Positions 29,903 through 41,547 of a stretch of 64,000 bases of DNA are shown piece by piece (the stretch's first letter is position 1; each line of letters starts with the position of its first letter). The DNA is from Nannochloropsis oceanica (taxonomy: Eukaryota; Sar; Eustigmatophyceae; Eustigmatales; Monodopsidaceae), in assembly GCA_004519485.1 (NCBI GenBank), contig CP038114.1, positions 695,501-759,500 of the forward strand, written 5' to 3'. Made by a program: the position numbers and the translations under genes. Under the pieces are notes generated by a model. That model was not told where the DNA came from, searched no databases, and worked only from the letters and a program-made list of their open reading frames with translations.

Positions 29903-31905
29903 TTACGTCGTCTGTTTCATTTCTTCACACGCCACCTCCCTCCCTCCCTCCTTCTTGGGTGTCACCAAGGGAAGGTACCACTCATCCCTCATTCCCGCCC
30001 TCCTTCTCGCCTCGTCATTGAAAGGGGGGAGGATCACTCCCTTGTGTCTGTCCTTCACGTACGCGTGAAAAACAGATTCTGGCGAACCTTCCAAGTGACG
30101 CGCATCCTGAGGAAGGGAGGGAAGGAAGGCGAACGGAAAGTGAGGCAATCCATCGCTGTGGACCCCAACGTCCTTGTTCTCCCTTTTCCCTTCCTCCCTT
30201 TCCCTCCCTCCCTCCCTTTCCTTCCCTAACTCGCCTTTAGGAAGCCAAACCACTTGATCCCAGCTGCCACGTGTCCTTCTTCTTCCTTGGCGTTCTTACG
30301 CAGTGTATCTGCACTCGCCTCGTCGCCCGCTCGGAGTAGACGCTGAGGGAGGGAAGGAGGGCGGGAAGGAAGGGGGGGGGGGGGGGGGGCATGGGCGCAA
30401 GGGAGGGGAGAAAATCGAGAATGAGGCGTCGTCCCTTAGTCGTCTTCCCATCTGAGCGGTCTATGAGCGGTGGTTCTAGGTAGCACAAGGAAAGAAAGGA
30501 GCGAGGGAACCGAAGAGAAGGAGAGTGGGAATGAGGGAGGGAGGGAGAGGAAAGAGACATGCTTGTTTGAAGTGAGTACGAGTCTCGCGCTCTTCGTGTT
30601 GTTGGGGTGTGATGATGCAGATGGAGGCGCACCATGCCCGCGGAGGGAAGGAAGGAAGGAAGGTGGGGAGGAGGGAATGCACGTACCCGTAACGTGAGCT
30701 CGGACGTGTCCAAGCCCCTTGCTTCTTGGACTAGATTGATTAAAGAGAGGCGGGCCATCACGTCGTCTTTGCTGGCCTCGGCGGACGCCCAGAGAGTGTC
30801 GGTGCCGGACAGGCAGCCGTAACTGCCAGGGAAGGGGTAGAGAGAGGGGGAAGGGAGGCAGGATGTGAAGGCTTGAGACAGCCTGGATGGCATAGAAAGC
30901 GAGGAAGGAAGAGCGAAACACAGTAGAAAGGGGTGGAGAGAAAGAGAGAAAGAAAGGAGGAACGTACCGCAATCCATATCCTTCTTCCAAACGTATGGCC
31001 CATGAAAGGAAATGCTCGGCTTCTTGCTTTGCAATCTCCAGAAAGTCATCCCAGAAGGAGGCTTCCGCCGCGTGGCTGTCATAGGCGAAACTGCCGAACG
31101 GAGTGGGGAAGGTGGGGAAATGAGAAAAGGGGATGAGTGGCCGTGCTTGAGGTAAGCAACAGCGAAGAAGGAAGGAAGGGAGGGAGAAAGGGGGGAGTGA
31201 CGCGCGAGAGAAGGATCGCGACATTTTCATCTAGGCCCAGGACTCGTCCAAAGGCTAAGAGGCAGGTAGGGAGGGTGGGATGGAGGGGGGGCTTGCATGT
31301 ACCGTAGCATCAAGTCCCACATCAGATCGATGGCCCAGGACTCGGCGTGAGCGATGCCGTGGATGGAGACAGCCACGCCTTTTTTGGGCAGCTTTTGGCT
31401 GGAGTTACTGGGGTTGGAGGTAGAGGATGAAGAGGGATGGGGAGGACGGGCTGTTTCGCCGCCAGTATACGTGTGAATGATGTGATAGAAATATGTGAGT
31501 GTGTACACAAAATGTAATAATGCCCTAATTGTCTTTCTGTTCCTCCCTCCCTTTCCCTCTCTCTCTCCTCGTTCTCACCGGGCATGGCTGGCAGCCTGGA
31601 GTCAACCTCCTCTCTCGGAAGGGGCAAGGGGGACGGCAAATGCAAGCGCTTCTCTTGATACGCTCGCACAGCCGCGAGGGTCAGATGGGCTTTCTCAAAG
31701 GCACAGGGTGCAAGGAGGACGCGCAAGCCTGGGAAGAGAGAAAGGGAGAACTGAGTGAGATGAAGGCAGGAGGGAGAATAAATACCATGAGGGAGCAGGG
31801 GGGCGACTAAAACTTACCAGCTCCAAAAACGTCCTCCCCTGGCGATAATGCTGCCGCTTCAAATGGTTGTGCTGCTGTCGCCGGTGGTGATTTTTCTGGT
31901 GGCAT
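29903..31905 (-). CDS. DUF455 ferritin-like protein, seven exons
   Basis: Exons in transcript order: 31905-31818, 31728-31579, 31450-31303, 31090-30968, 30822-30687, 30342-30235, 30106-29903; phases agree and give 318 residues, near the family norm. DUF455 proteins are ferritin-like four-helix bundles with a likely di-metal site. The matching ligand motifs are HGIAHAESWAIDLMWD, SFWDDFLEIAKQEAEHF, the LGYRYGDL-like LRYGCLSGTDTLW, ARLSLINLVQEARGLD and KEEEGHVAAGIKWF, followed by the family's PFN..AR..AGM ending. The start at 31905 is the likeliest of several. The intron at 30234-30107 uses a GC donor (gcgagt). The last exon carries a GGGA tract read as KKEGGREVA. The substrate is unknown; relation to the tRNA hydroxylase MiaE fold is known for the family, function here is not. 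Confidence 0.85.
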
Positions 31906-32144
31906 GGCTCTAGCCTGTGCGGTTGTGGAGTATGGAGGAAGGGGTGAGGAGGTTTCATTTTTCCTCCTTGCTTGTCTCTTGTGATTCCTGCGGCACTCAC
32001 TCACTCATTCTTACGCGCACCTGAACTCCTGACACAGACAGGGAAAGACAGAGAGCCACTAACGAGCCCTTGCGATCGTCCATTCCCCACCCATCCACGT
32101 CCACGCGGGCTCCGTGCGTCTCGCCAACCGTTCTCCAAAACGGC
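31906..32144. promoter_or_regulatory. Short divergent promoter
   Basis: Only about 240 bp separate the DUF455 start (minus) from the TopBP1-like start (plus), so the two genes must share this region for initiation. No core element is placed with confidence. Confidence 0.5.
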
Positions 32145-33002
32145 ATGTTCCGTGGGCGGACCCCCCTCCACCTGTCCCCCTCCCTCCCTCCCTCCCTCTA
32201 CGCCTTCTTGCATCGGCGGCTGACGGAGGAGGGGGCGACACTCTTATCCTTGCCGCGCTTCCTTGCAGCGGTGAAGAAAGGAGAAGAGGAGGGCAGGTGG
32301 GAGCGAGAGAGGTATTTGCCTGTCCTGGTGGCCACAAGTCCGAAAGGGGAGGTAGAGGAGGGGAATGAGGAGGTCTCCTCCACACCCCCTGAGGAAGGGG
32401 AGGGCAGCAGGGACTTGAGGTACGTATTTCGGAAGGGGGGTTGAGTAGCTTTTAATGTCTCTTGAATGACGCACTCATATCCTCCCTCCCCCGCCCTCCC
32501 TCCCTCCCTTCATTTAGCTACGAACGCGTCTTCTTCCACTGGGCCCTGCACTCCCTCTTCGCCCGCCGTGCCCTGCCCACCGATCCCTTCCTCCTTCCCG
32601 CCCACCCTCGCTCCCACCTTCCCCCCGCGCCCTTCGCATGTTGTGTGGTCTCGCTAGCCCTTCTCCCCCCACTTCAGCAGGAACTATTCGGACGCCTGGT
32701 GCGGCACATGGGAGGGGAGAGCACCAGGCGGCTGACCTGGAGGTAAGGGGAGGGGGAAGGGAGGAGAAGAAGGGGAGGGTGGGCTACACGCTTGATAGAG
32801 CTAAATGAGGCCGATCTTCTCCTCTCTCCTCCTTGCCTTCCTATCCTTCCCGCCCCCCCTCCCTCCCCTCCTAGGGCCACGCACATCGTCCTTCAAGCCG
32901 ACGAATCCCGGCCCCCATCACCCCACTCCCTTGTCTATAGCCAGGGGCAGCAGCAGCAGCGATTTCAAGAACAACAAAAAGAACAACAACGACAAGAACA
33001 AG

Positions 33003-33069
<67 letters not shown>

Positions 33070-33079
33070 ACAACAACAA

Positions 33080-33116
<37 letters not shown>

Positions 33117-36100
33117 GGCAGCAGCAGGCCAGACAGGGTGCAGAATTCTTGTCAGATGAGGAACGCGAAGTGAGTACTCGTCATTCCTTTTTCCTTCCCT
33201 CCTTCCCTCCTTCCCTCCTTCCCTCCTTCCCTCTTTCCCTTTCTAAACAAGGATTTTCAACGCCTTTTCTCTGTCTCGACGTCCCTCCGACCATCCCATT
33301 TCCCTCCTTCCTTCCCTCCTTCCCTCCTTCCTCCCTTCCTCTTCCCCCCTCCTCCTACATAGATTCTCTCCTTCCTCTCGCTCCACCGCCCCCCTCCCTC
33401 CCCACCCTCCACCCCTTCCCCCCTCTCCTCCTCTTCCGCCTTTCCTCCCACTCCGCTCTTCGTCACGGTCTACCACCTCGCCCGCTGCTTCTCCCTCTGG
33501 GCCCGCCCCTCCCTTCCCCCCTCCCTCCCCCCTTCCTTTCTTTCCCCGTTCCCTCCATCCCTTCCTATCCCCCATGCCTTGGACGAGGAGGAGGAAGAGG
33601 AGGAGGGAGGGAAGGAGGGAGGACTGGAGGGAGGGAGTGCTGTGCTGGATAGCTCATTGAAGGGGACAGCAAGGGAAAAGGCGTGGCGAGTGGCCTGTCA
33701 GTGGAAGGGAGGGAGGGAGGGAGGGAAGGAGGGGGAGGTCCTGAGGGTGTGTGCACCGGTGAAGAGAAGAGGGAGGGGTGGGAAGAAAGACGCAGAGAGG
33801 GGGAAGGGAAAAGAAAGGGAGAAGGAGGTTACGGTTTATTATCTCGAGACCTGTCTAGCGCGAAAAGAGGGGAGGAGGGAGGGAGGGAGGGAGGGAGGGA
33901 GGGAGGGAGGACTGTCCGAGCTGTTGTTCTACCCTCTTCGCGTGGGAAATTGGGAGGGACATGGAGAGGAGAAGACGGAGGACTGGCAGCAGCAGCAGCA
34001 GCAGCTACTGCAGGAAGAAAAAGAGACGAGAAGAAGGAAGACATGGCTCTTGTCCTTGACTGGTGTGTGCCTGGGGAGGGACGGAAGAAGGAAGAGTGGG
34101 AGAAACGGCGTTTCGCTATTGGAAGACTCAAAGGAATCCCCTCCCTGCCTTCCTTTTTCTATCCCTCCATTCCTCCCTTCCTTTTTCTCTGCATCCCTCC
34201 CTTCCTCCCTCCCCAGGATTTTCCTCCAAGACGAATCCAAGCAGGAGAGAAGTGCGGGCGGCGATGGACGCGCTGGGCCTCTGCTCCACTCCAGCTTTCC
34301 TGCCGGTGAGAAAGGGAGGAAGGGGGGGAGGGAGGGAGGGAGGGAGGAAAGGAGGAACGGAAAGTCTTTGTGCTGCATCACCTCTTAGCAAGGGAGGGAG
34401 GGAAGTAGAGAATGAGAATGAGGGAGGGAGGGAGGGAGAGAGGGAGGGATCTTCTCGCTGCTCAGCCCCCGTAATATTATAATATTTACTCACACCAACT
34501 CATAGGGTCTGCACACACATCTCGTCGCCTGCTCCTCCCTCTCCCCCTCTCTGCCTTCCTCCTTGCCCTCCTCCTCCAAGCTAACCTCCTGCATGGTGGC
34601 AGGCAGGGAGGGACGAGCGGCCACGAGGGTGGAAACAGAAAAATTTCTTCTGCGCTTGCTGGCCGAGAGGTCAGGCGTGCCCTCCCTTCCATCCCCCTCT
34701 CATTCCTTGTCTTCCTCCTCCTACCCTTCTACCTCCCACTATCCTTCCTTCCCTCCGCCCCATCCCTCCTCTTTATATCCTCGTACTGAGCGTTCACCGC
34801 AAGAAGGGACGATAATGGATGAAGGAGGAGAAGGAGGAGAAGGGAGGGAGAGAGGGAGCGAGGGGGAGGCGGAGGAGGAGAAAACGGAGGTCCCACGGCT
34901 TTGGATTTCTTCTCCTGCTGCCCGGGAGAGCATGGAGGAAGGAGAAAAAAGAGGAGGAGGGAAGAGGAGGAGGGATGAGAAGGAAGAAAAAGGAAATGAG
35001 AGGATGGAGCATAAACGAAGGAAGGAAGAGGAAGGAGAGGAAGGAAGTGCAGGGGAGAAAGGGAGAAAGGAAGCTGGTCTGGTGGACTCGACCCGAGAGG
35101 ATGGGAAGGGGGGTGAAAGGAAGAGGGAAAGAGGGGGAGAATGGAGAGATTTAGAAAAGGAGGAATACGGGACGCAGCACGAGACGCAGGAGCAGGCGGA
35201 GCAAAAGGAGGAAAGAGGGGAAGGAGCTGGAACTGCGGCTGCAGCAGGAGCAGGAGCAGGAGCAGCAGCAGCGGCAAGAACAAGGTGGATGCCCTCCGAG
35301 GATGAGAACAACCTCCCTGCTTCTTCCCCTCCTCCTTCCTCCCTTGCTATCCCTGCTCCCGACGAGACCAGTAAAGCGCAGGAGAAGGAGATGAAGAAGA
35401 GACTGTTCCTCTTGGGCAGCGTCGGTGGTGGGGGAGGAAGTGGGAAGGGAGGGGTGGAGGGGGAGGTGAGAAAGGCGAGGCTGGTGTCGATGATTGAGCG
35501 ATTGGGCGGCGAGGTATTGGATATGGCAGGAAGAGGGTGAGTAAGAGGGAGAAAGGGAGGGAGGGAGGGAGGGAGGGAGGGAGGGAGGATCTCGAGATTT
35601 TCTTAATGCTGAGTGTAGAGTGTAGAAGTTTTGTTTTACGCATGTCACACCTCTCCTCCCTCCCTTTCTTTCTTCATATCTTCCCCTTTTGCAGCAACAA
35701 GGACAGCTTCTTCGATGGCCGCTGTACGCACATCATCCTCTTTCAGCTCAAGCGCACCCTCAAGCTTTTGTGTGGTCTCGCCTCAGCCAAGGTGAGTGCT
35801 CCCTTCCTCCTTGCCTCTTTAGGTGAGTGCTCCCTTCCTCCTTGCCTCTTTCCCTCCTCCATTTTGTGACTTTGTACACACTCCGCTCACCATTCCTCCC
35901 TTTTCTCCCTTTCTCCCTCCCTCCCTCCCCCCCACCTACCTCCCTCCCTCAGTGGATTTTGACTCCTTCCTACGTCGAGGCCTCGCACGCCACCGGGCAC
36001 TTCCTCCCCGAAGGCCCCTACGAATGGGGTACCCCTCCCTCCCCCCCTCCCTCCCCCCCTCCTTCCCTCCCTCCCTCCTCTTCCGCCGGTGTTGTCTGGC

Positions 36101-36708
36101 CCGGGGCATGTGCGCGAGGGAGGGAGGGAGGGAGGGGGGGAGGGAGGGTGTTTGCGGGATTGCCGCCTATCTGGTTGGTGGGAGGAAAGAAACTTATTCC
36201 CCCGTTGCCCTTTGTAAAGACGTTGATCCTAGCAGGAGGGGGAAGACTCGCACCCTCCCTCCCTCCCTCCATCCCTCCCTCCTCCTCCTCCTCCACCTCC
36301 CAGGTGTTGAACGGGAGGGAAGGAGGGAGTGGAGGAGAGGGCGAGCAGGAGGTGCTGGTCTTGTCTTCTGTTGGATGCGAGAATATTATAGTGAATGACA
36401 AGGCGCTTCAAGCGTACTTCAGAGAGAGAGGGAGGGAGGGAAGGAAGGTCGTATGGGCCACCGAGATGTTGCTTGATTTCTTGACGAAGGAGGGGTGGGA
36501 GGAGGGCAGGGAGGGAGGGATAAAAGAAGGGAAGTACGTTTTGTGGGAAGAAGCAGGAGGGAAAGAAACGTCGAAGGAAAAACTGAAGTTGGCTTGGCCA
36601 CGACGGGCGGTGGCGGCGCTGGAAGCGGAGGAAAAGGAAGAGGGCAGGAGATGTAGTGACGCCTGCACCCAGCAAGATTCAGGCACAACTGCGAAGAGTA
36701 AAACATAA
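32145..36708 (+). CDS. TOPBP1-like: TopBP1/Dpb11-like multi-BRCT protein, eight exons
   Basis: Exons: 32145-32419, 32518-32742, 32875-33169, 33363-34062, 34217-34305, 34506-35536, 35695-35791, 35953-36708; all phases agree, 1155 residues. BRCT signatures recur: an N-terminal pair (LHRRLTEEGATLL; VFFHWALHSLFARRAL; FACCVVSLA ... RATHIVLQADE), a middle region (FVTVYHLARCFSLW; VTVYYLETCLARKEG), another starting LLSLTGFSSKTNPSRREV and continuing HTHLVACSS, and a C-terminal pair (RLVSMIERLGGEVLDMAG, CTHIILFQLKRTLKLLCGLA, WILTPSYVEASHATGHFLPE, PYEWG; then FAGLPPIWLVGGKKL ... AGGGRL and KVVWATEMLLDFLTK). The PYEWG block is typical of TopBP1 BRCT7. TopBP1/Dpb11 scaffolds start replication origins and activate ATR; that role is by homology. 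Disordered linkers include a long poly-Gln and acidic/basic repeats. Upstream exons cannot be excluded. Confidence 0.85.
32946..33127. repeat. CAA/CAG tract encoding about 50 Gln
   Basis: A run of caa codons followed by cag codons in exon 3 of the TopBP1-like gene, with a few Glu and Arg codons at its left end. The mixed codons make it more stable than a pure CAG run. It lies just after the N-terminal BRCT pair, in a linker. Confidence 0.95.
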
Positions 36709-37167
36709 AATATTCAACAAATTCTCGTTGGTTTTCCAGGTGTGTATAAATCAATCAATCAATCAATCAATCAGTCAATGAATTAATCAAAGAATGCGTC
36801 ACTCACGCAGCAATAGCAACAACCCAATCGACACAAGTCGATTGTCCGGTGGTTGATTGTTTTTACTTTATATTTATCCCGATATTTGACCAATTACTGC
36901 TGTATAACTGTTGCTTGTGAACCAACTCACTCTGCTCCTGCCTGCCCTTGGCCGCCCGGCTGGTGCTACTGCGGGCGCCTCATTCCGACAAGAGACTCTC
37001 TCTGCCTCTTCCGACGGCGCGTGTGTGTCCGCTTTATACACCTATACCCACACCCACCCATGGCCACGTCCACCCTCACCCACACAAGAAATACTCGGGA
37101 AGCCAGTTCACTGCTTTTCCTCTCCCGCCCTCCATCCCTCCTTCCTCCCCCACCTCCTTTTAACTTT
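36709..37167. other. Convergent intergenic region with (AATC)n
   Basis: Between the 3' ends of the TopBP1-like gene (plus) and the DUF1769 gene (minus). 36747-36790 holds about eight copies of aatc with variants. Plus-strand frames over 36850-37500 are the reverse side of the DUF1769 gene's last exon and of this spacer. Confidence 0.6.
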
Positions 37168-39088
37168 TCATCCGACAGGTGCTGTGGATGCCCTCCCCCC
37201 CTCCCTCCCCCCTTCCTTTCCGCGCCGGAACAATGACGTGATCCATCGCTCCTTTCCTTTCTCTACCACCGCCTCCCCCTCTCCCTCCCCATCTTCCTCC
37301 TCATTTCCCACTCCCTCGTGCAAATCTCCTCTTCCTTCCGCTTTTGCCCCATCCCCTTCGTCATCTTCTCCCTCACCTCCTTCCCTCCCTCCCTCCTCCA
37401 GCGACGCCAAGGCCCGCGCATGGTACAAATCCAACTCCCACAAACAAGTGCCCCTCCCACCCTGTCCTCCCTCCCGCCCTCCCTCCCTCCTCAGGGCCAT
37501 GATCTGCAGAGGCTGAGAGGAGGAGACAAAGTGCGTCAGGTCAAGCGTCCTGACCCCGGCGACGTCCAGCTTCCACTCACTCACGCGCCACGTGGCACCG
37601 AAAAATCCAAAGCCTGCATGAAATGGAAAGAGGGAGGGAGGGAGGGAGGGAGGGAGGGAGGGAAATGAGACGTGAGAAAGGTGGTTGTTATCGTGCGTTG
37701 GTTGTTGAAGAGAGGGAGGAGGGGAGGAGGGGACGGAGGGAGGGGTGGCGGGTGGGGTTGGGCCACGTCCGTACCATAAACGAGGCCAGGTTCAAAAGCA
37801 AAGGAGGCGAGGTGGTCGGGGGAGGAGAAGAATTTCCGTCGAGCCGCGCGGTCATGGGCCAGCTTCGGGTTGGTGGAAAAAGGCCCTCCGAGAGCAGTGG
37901 TGTCCTCGCTAAGGGAGAAAGGGAGGGAAGGATAGGAGAGGGAGAAACCTTAGTCATGTAGAAGACGATGGAAGGGAGGGAGGGAGGGAGGTACGGAGGG
38001 AGGGCTTGCTTACCCGAGCTCTAGAATGTCCTTCTCCTCTCCCTCCTTGTAGGCAGCCATGACGGCAGACACGGTGGCCAATGGGCCGAGAATGAAAGGT
38101 GTGTTGCCCGTCACATCCAGCTGAAGGGAGGGAAGGAGGAAGGGGAGGGGGAAAAAGAGTGTGAGCTGCTGAAAGGTTTGGAGAGGGAGGGAGGGAGGGA
38201 GGGAGGGAGGGCGGGAGGGAGGGAGGGTGGGAGGGAGGGAGGGAGGGAGGGAGGGGGCCAGGGAGTACCTGGGTGGCAGGGGCAAGCTGTCTGACTACAG
38301 CTTGGACAGCCTTGACGAGGAAGGAGCGAGGAAGCTTGTGGAGGGGGGTTTGGAAGGCCTGCCCCGTGTATGCCTGAGGGAGGGAGGGAAGGAGGGGGGG
38401 GGGAGGAGGGGGAGGTGGATGTATGGGTTGCCATGGGAGGGAGGAAGGGGGGGAGGGAGGGAGAAAGAGGACGTACTTCATTGAAGGGCACACGGGCTTT
38501 GAAGCGTCCTTGCACGGCGCATTCCAAAGTGCGATTAAGACAGCCGGTGAAATAGCCATCGCGGCCCTCTTTGCCTGGTGGAAGGATGGAGGCAAGCAGA
38601 AAAGAAGGGTGAGAATAGAGGTGGATGCTTGCAGTGGGTAGTAAGAAGAGATGATATGGAGAGAGATGAGATGAATCCGCTTGAAGCAAAAAGGAGAAAG
38701 AAGGAATGATTCGCTGAAGAAAGAAGAGGAAGGAAGGAAAGAGCGAGGGCAGGAGGGAGGGCTTACCTGCAGCCATTTTTCTTGGTGGTGGTTCCAGGCC
38801 CGCCAAGTTAAGGACGATTTCACCCACGAACAAGGAGGACTCGAAGGGTACGCGTTGAAGGGTGTTGCACGGTATGTGCGCACGGATAGTGCGTCCTTTC
38901 TTCTTGGTGGGGGAGACGGAAGGGGAGGGCGAGGAGGAGGAGGAGGAGGAGGAGCAGGGGGAGGAGGAGGAATAAGAGGAGGAGGAGTCTTGGCTGTGCG
39001 TGGCGGGGAAGAGAGAGGAATAGGGGTGTAAACAGAGGGCTAATGAAGAGGTAATTGGATGTCCACGCACATGCCTAGGCGCATGCAT
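37168..39088 (-). CDS. DUF1769 family protein, six exons
   Basis: Exons in transcript order: 39088-38767, 38574-38477, 38373-38269, 38120-38014, 37908-37775, 37613-37168; phases agree, 403 residues. Family blocks appear in order: RVPFESSLFVGEIVLNLAG, GYFTGCLNRTLECAVQGRFK, a short basic helix, TPFILGPLATVSAVMAA, GEDTTALGGPF, ARRKFFSSPDHLASFAFEP, VYGFGFFGATWRV and SQPLQIMAL. DUF1769 proteins occur in fungi, plants and algae and have no assigned activity. After QPLQIMAL the family continues with a short loop and a WSF.xWHE-like strand; here that loop reads [14 protein letters not shown], a translated GGGA tract, and the strand continues as CLWELDLYHARAL. The C-terminal tail is a long acidic Glu/Gly-rich region. 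The N-terminal 60 residues are Ser-rich and may be untranslated. Confidence 0.8.
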
Positions 39089-40089
39089 CGCTATCCTCCC
39101 TCGTCCTCTTTCGGAGCTCTCCTCCCTCCTCTCTTCGGATCACGTCCTTGCTTGTGAACATGCTCACCTTAAGCAGACATAAACAGGGTATTGGGGCCAC
39201 GCCTCTGGAGAGGGTCGAGGTACGCCCTTATCAAAAGGAGAAGGAGGAACGGACCGCGGTACAGGTACAGAGTCACTGCTAATCATTTTGAGCTTGGCGC
39301 GTGTCCAACCAGACCGATTGCAGGGCCCTTCTCGACGGTAGTATGCCCTGTTGTAGTATGTATGCGTGTCATATAGGATTATGAAAATGCGTGCGGTGGT
39401 GGAGGGGGCGCAGGACACAACAAGACGAATTCAGAAGGCGCTGACATTCATCAACATGGGCTTGCTTCTCGATCTCTCAAGCGAGGCGCCCCCTGTCAAC
39501 ATTCGAACAAATGAATCCTCAGAAACAACTCCAACAATCGTAATCAGGAACAGTGTATGACAGACATAACGAGTGCCGACATTGAAACTTGGATGCTGTT
39601 TCAGAAACTACCATCTTGCCCCAAATACTCGTCGCCTCCCGCCTCCGGCATCCAACTTCTCGTTAACACGATTTGAGCAGCCGTTGCCAGGAGGGGAAAG
39701 AACACGACGAGACTCCAGACCAGGACCCGGGGCATCATCACGCATTCAATTTTACCAAAAGAATTCCACCTAGTCAGAATAGTCCGATCTTTCTTCGACC
39801 AAGTTAATTCATTTATCCTGCTTGTCCTCTTGCTCTTAAGGGTCTTATCCCAGTTCCTCCCCTCGCTTGTCCAAGCCCGTGCACCCTGCAGCAGCGAGCT
39901 TTAGAGGCAGCCACATGCCCAATCAGCCTGTACGTGACTATGAAGATGATTGTAATGGCTACGAAAGCCGTAGTTGCACTCATACTCGGGATAGAAACGG
40001 TGAAATTGTCCTCTAAGTCGCTCAAGCAAGCTCCCTACATCCCACCCCACAGCACACATTGCACACTCTTGTCCAGACAAGCTTCGACC
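39089..40089. other. Divergent intergenic region
   Basis: One kilobase between the DUF1769 start (minus) and the subtilase start (plus); it should contain both promoters. Only short frames with no motif are present. An upstream in-frame Met for the subtilase exists at 39934 but lies before the signal peptide. Confidence 0.5.
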
Positions 40090-41547
40090 ATGCCGCGCAA
40101 CCTCTCCTCATCCTCCGTCGCCCTATTTTGTCTTTTCCTAGCCATGGGTTCATCTATGCTCCTGATACAAGCCCAAGACTACCGCAAATTCAACATGTCG
40201 GGTATGCACGCCTTTCGAGGCCCCGTGCCCAACAAGAACCTTAAGATCCTTTCATCCTTCGGCCGGGGCTTTCTGGCTACCTTTACCGATCCCAATTGTG
40301 CCCGTTATCCAACATGTCAGGTTGAGGCCTTGGCGCTTACCAGCAAGGTGGGGGACTGCACGGGTCACACCTTCTATGAGGGCTTGGGCATGATGGGCTT
40401 AGTATGCTTTGGGACCCCTTCCTTCTCAAGCGCCGAATCGGACGAGGAGATCCTGGCTGCGCTTCAATCAATTACTATCCTAAAGGATGTTATTACTGAC
40501 AAACGTATTCGTCTCCATCTTCCCCCTGCGCCTTCCAATGCAACGATGGCCGCCACCAGCACTGAGGCCGAGGGCGAGCAGCGCCGTCGCCGGCGTGGCC
40601 CCCCCGCGGGAAGTCCCCGTCAGAATGGCAATCAGAAAGCAGAGGTGATGATTGAACCTTACAACTGGGGCCGGGACCGGATGAACCAAATTAATTCTCC
40701 CCTAGATGGCTACACGGACACCTGCGCAAGCCGTGGACAGGATGTGCGAATCTACGTGTTGGACACCGGCTGCCGCACTAGTCATGTGGAATTCCGTACT
40801 TGCTTGGCGTGTAGCAGCAGTAGGGCTACAACTGAGTCGGTCCATCTCTCGGATGGCTATCTTCCATATGGTAGGGGTTGGGATGACAATGGACATGGAA
40901 CGCACGTGGCGGCATTTGCGGCTGGCTTGCAGGTGGGGATGGCGCCCGCAGCGACGGTAAAATGTATAAAGGTGTTGGGGAGTGATGGGAGTGGTTCCTT
41001 GTCTAGCATCGTGGGTGGAATGAACATGATCGCTCAAGCCAAGCGCGTTTCGCCCAGTGTGCCAATGGTTGTGAACCTGTCATTAGGAAGTAGGTACAGT
41101 AACACGGTCAACTCTGCGGTTGAACGTTTGGCCTCGTTGGGCGTGATGGTCGTGGTCGCGGCTGGAAACGAAGGGCAAGATGCCAGTCGGACCAGCCCCG
41201 CATCAGTCAGCAGTGTCATTACGGTAGGCGCTAGCACAACCGCTGATCAACGCGCCAGATGGTCAAACTATGGGTCAGTCGTGGATGTGTATGCTCCCGG
41301 GGCTGATATTTTGAGCGCGAGCTACTCGGGGGACTCGTCTTACGTCCGCATGTCGGGAACCAGCATGGCGAGCCCTGGCGTGGCTGGAGGGGTAGCATGT
41401 ATGCTAGGAGCGTCCCATGGGTCCCCTTGTATGTCCAGCGACATTGTGGTGGAGAAGATCAGCAATCCACGCGTGGTAGTTTCCCAACCGGGAGGAGGAA
41501 AGCCTTTGGCGTATGTGGCTGATGGTAGTCAGGTCTCGTGTCCTTAA
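40090..41547 (+). CDS. Secreted subtilase of the proteinase K type (S8), intronless
   Basis: From the ATG at 40090 the protein has 485 residues and begins with a typical signal peptide (VALFCLFLAMGSSMLLIQA). A propeptide of the I9 kind follows (FLATFTDP to ITILKDVITDKRI), then a basic RRRRRGPP stretch that could be a processing site. The catalytic residues are all present, counted from this start: Asp225 in YVLDTGC, His269 in GHGTHVAAF, oxyanion-hole Asn360 in AAGNEG and Ser425 in GTSMASPGVAGG. Cysteines in the mature part suggest disulfides, as in secreted proteinase K relatives. The gene has no intron and no GGGA/CCCT tracts, unlike its neighbours, which hints at a late arrival by transfer or retrocopy. 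The substrate is unknown; extracellular or vacuolar protein breakdown is likely. Confidence 0.93.
   Translation: MPRNLSSSSVALFCLFLAMGSSMLLIQAQDYRKFNMSGMHAFRGPVPNKNLKILSSFGRGFLATFTDPNCARYPTCQVEALALTSKVGDCTGHTFYEGLGMMGLVCFGTPSFSSAESDEEILAALQSITILKDVITDKRIRLHLPPAPSNATMAATSTEAEGEQRRRRRGPPAGSPRQNGNQKAEVMIEPYNWGRDRMNQINSPLDGYTDTCASRGQDVRIYVLDTGCRTSHVEFRTCLACSSSRATTESVHLSDGYLPYGRGWDDNGHGTHVAAFAAGLQVGMAPAATVKCIKVLGSDGSGSLSSIVGGMNMIAQAKRVSPSVPMVVNLSLGSRYSNTVNSAVERLASLGVMVVVAAGNEGQDASRTSPASVSSVITVGASTTADQRARWSNYGSVVDVYAPGADILSASYSGDSSYVRMSGTSMASPGVAGGVACMLGASHGSPCMSSDIVVEKISNPRVVVSQPGGGKPLAYVADGSQVSCP

Noticed and set aside
39934-40089. N-terminal extension of the subtilase to 39934
   Set aside because: It would place 52 residues in front of a clear signal peptide.
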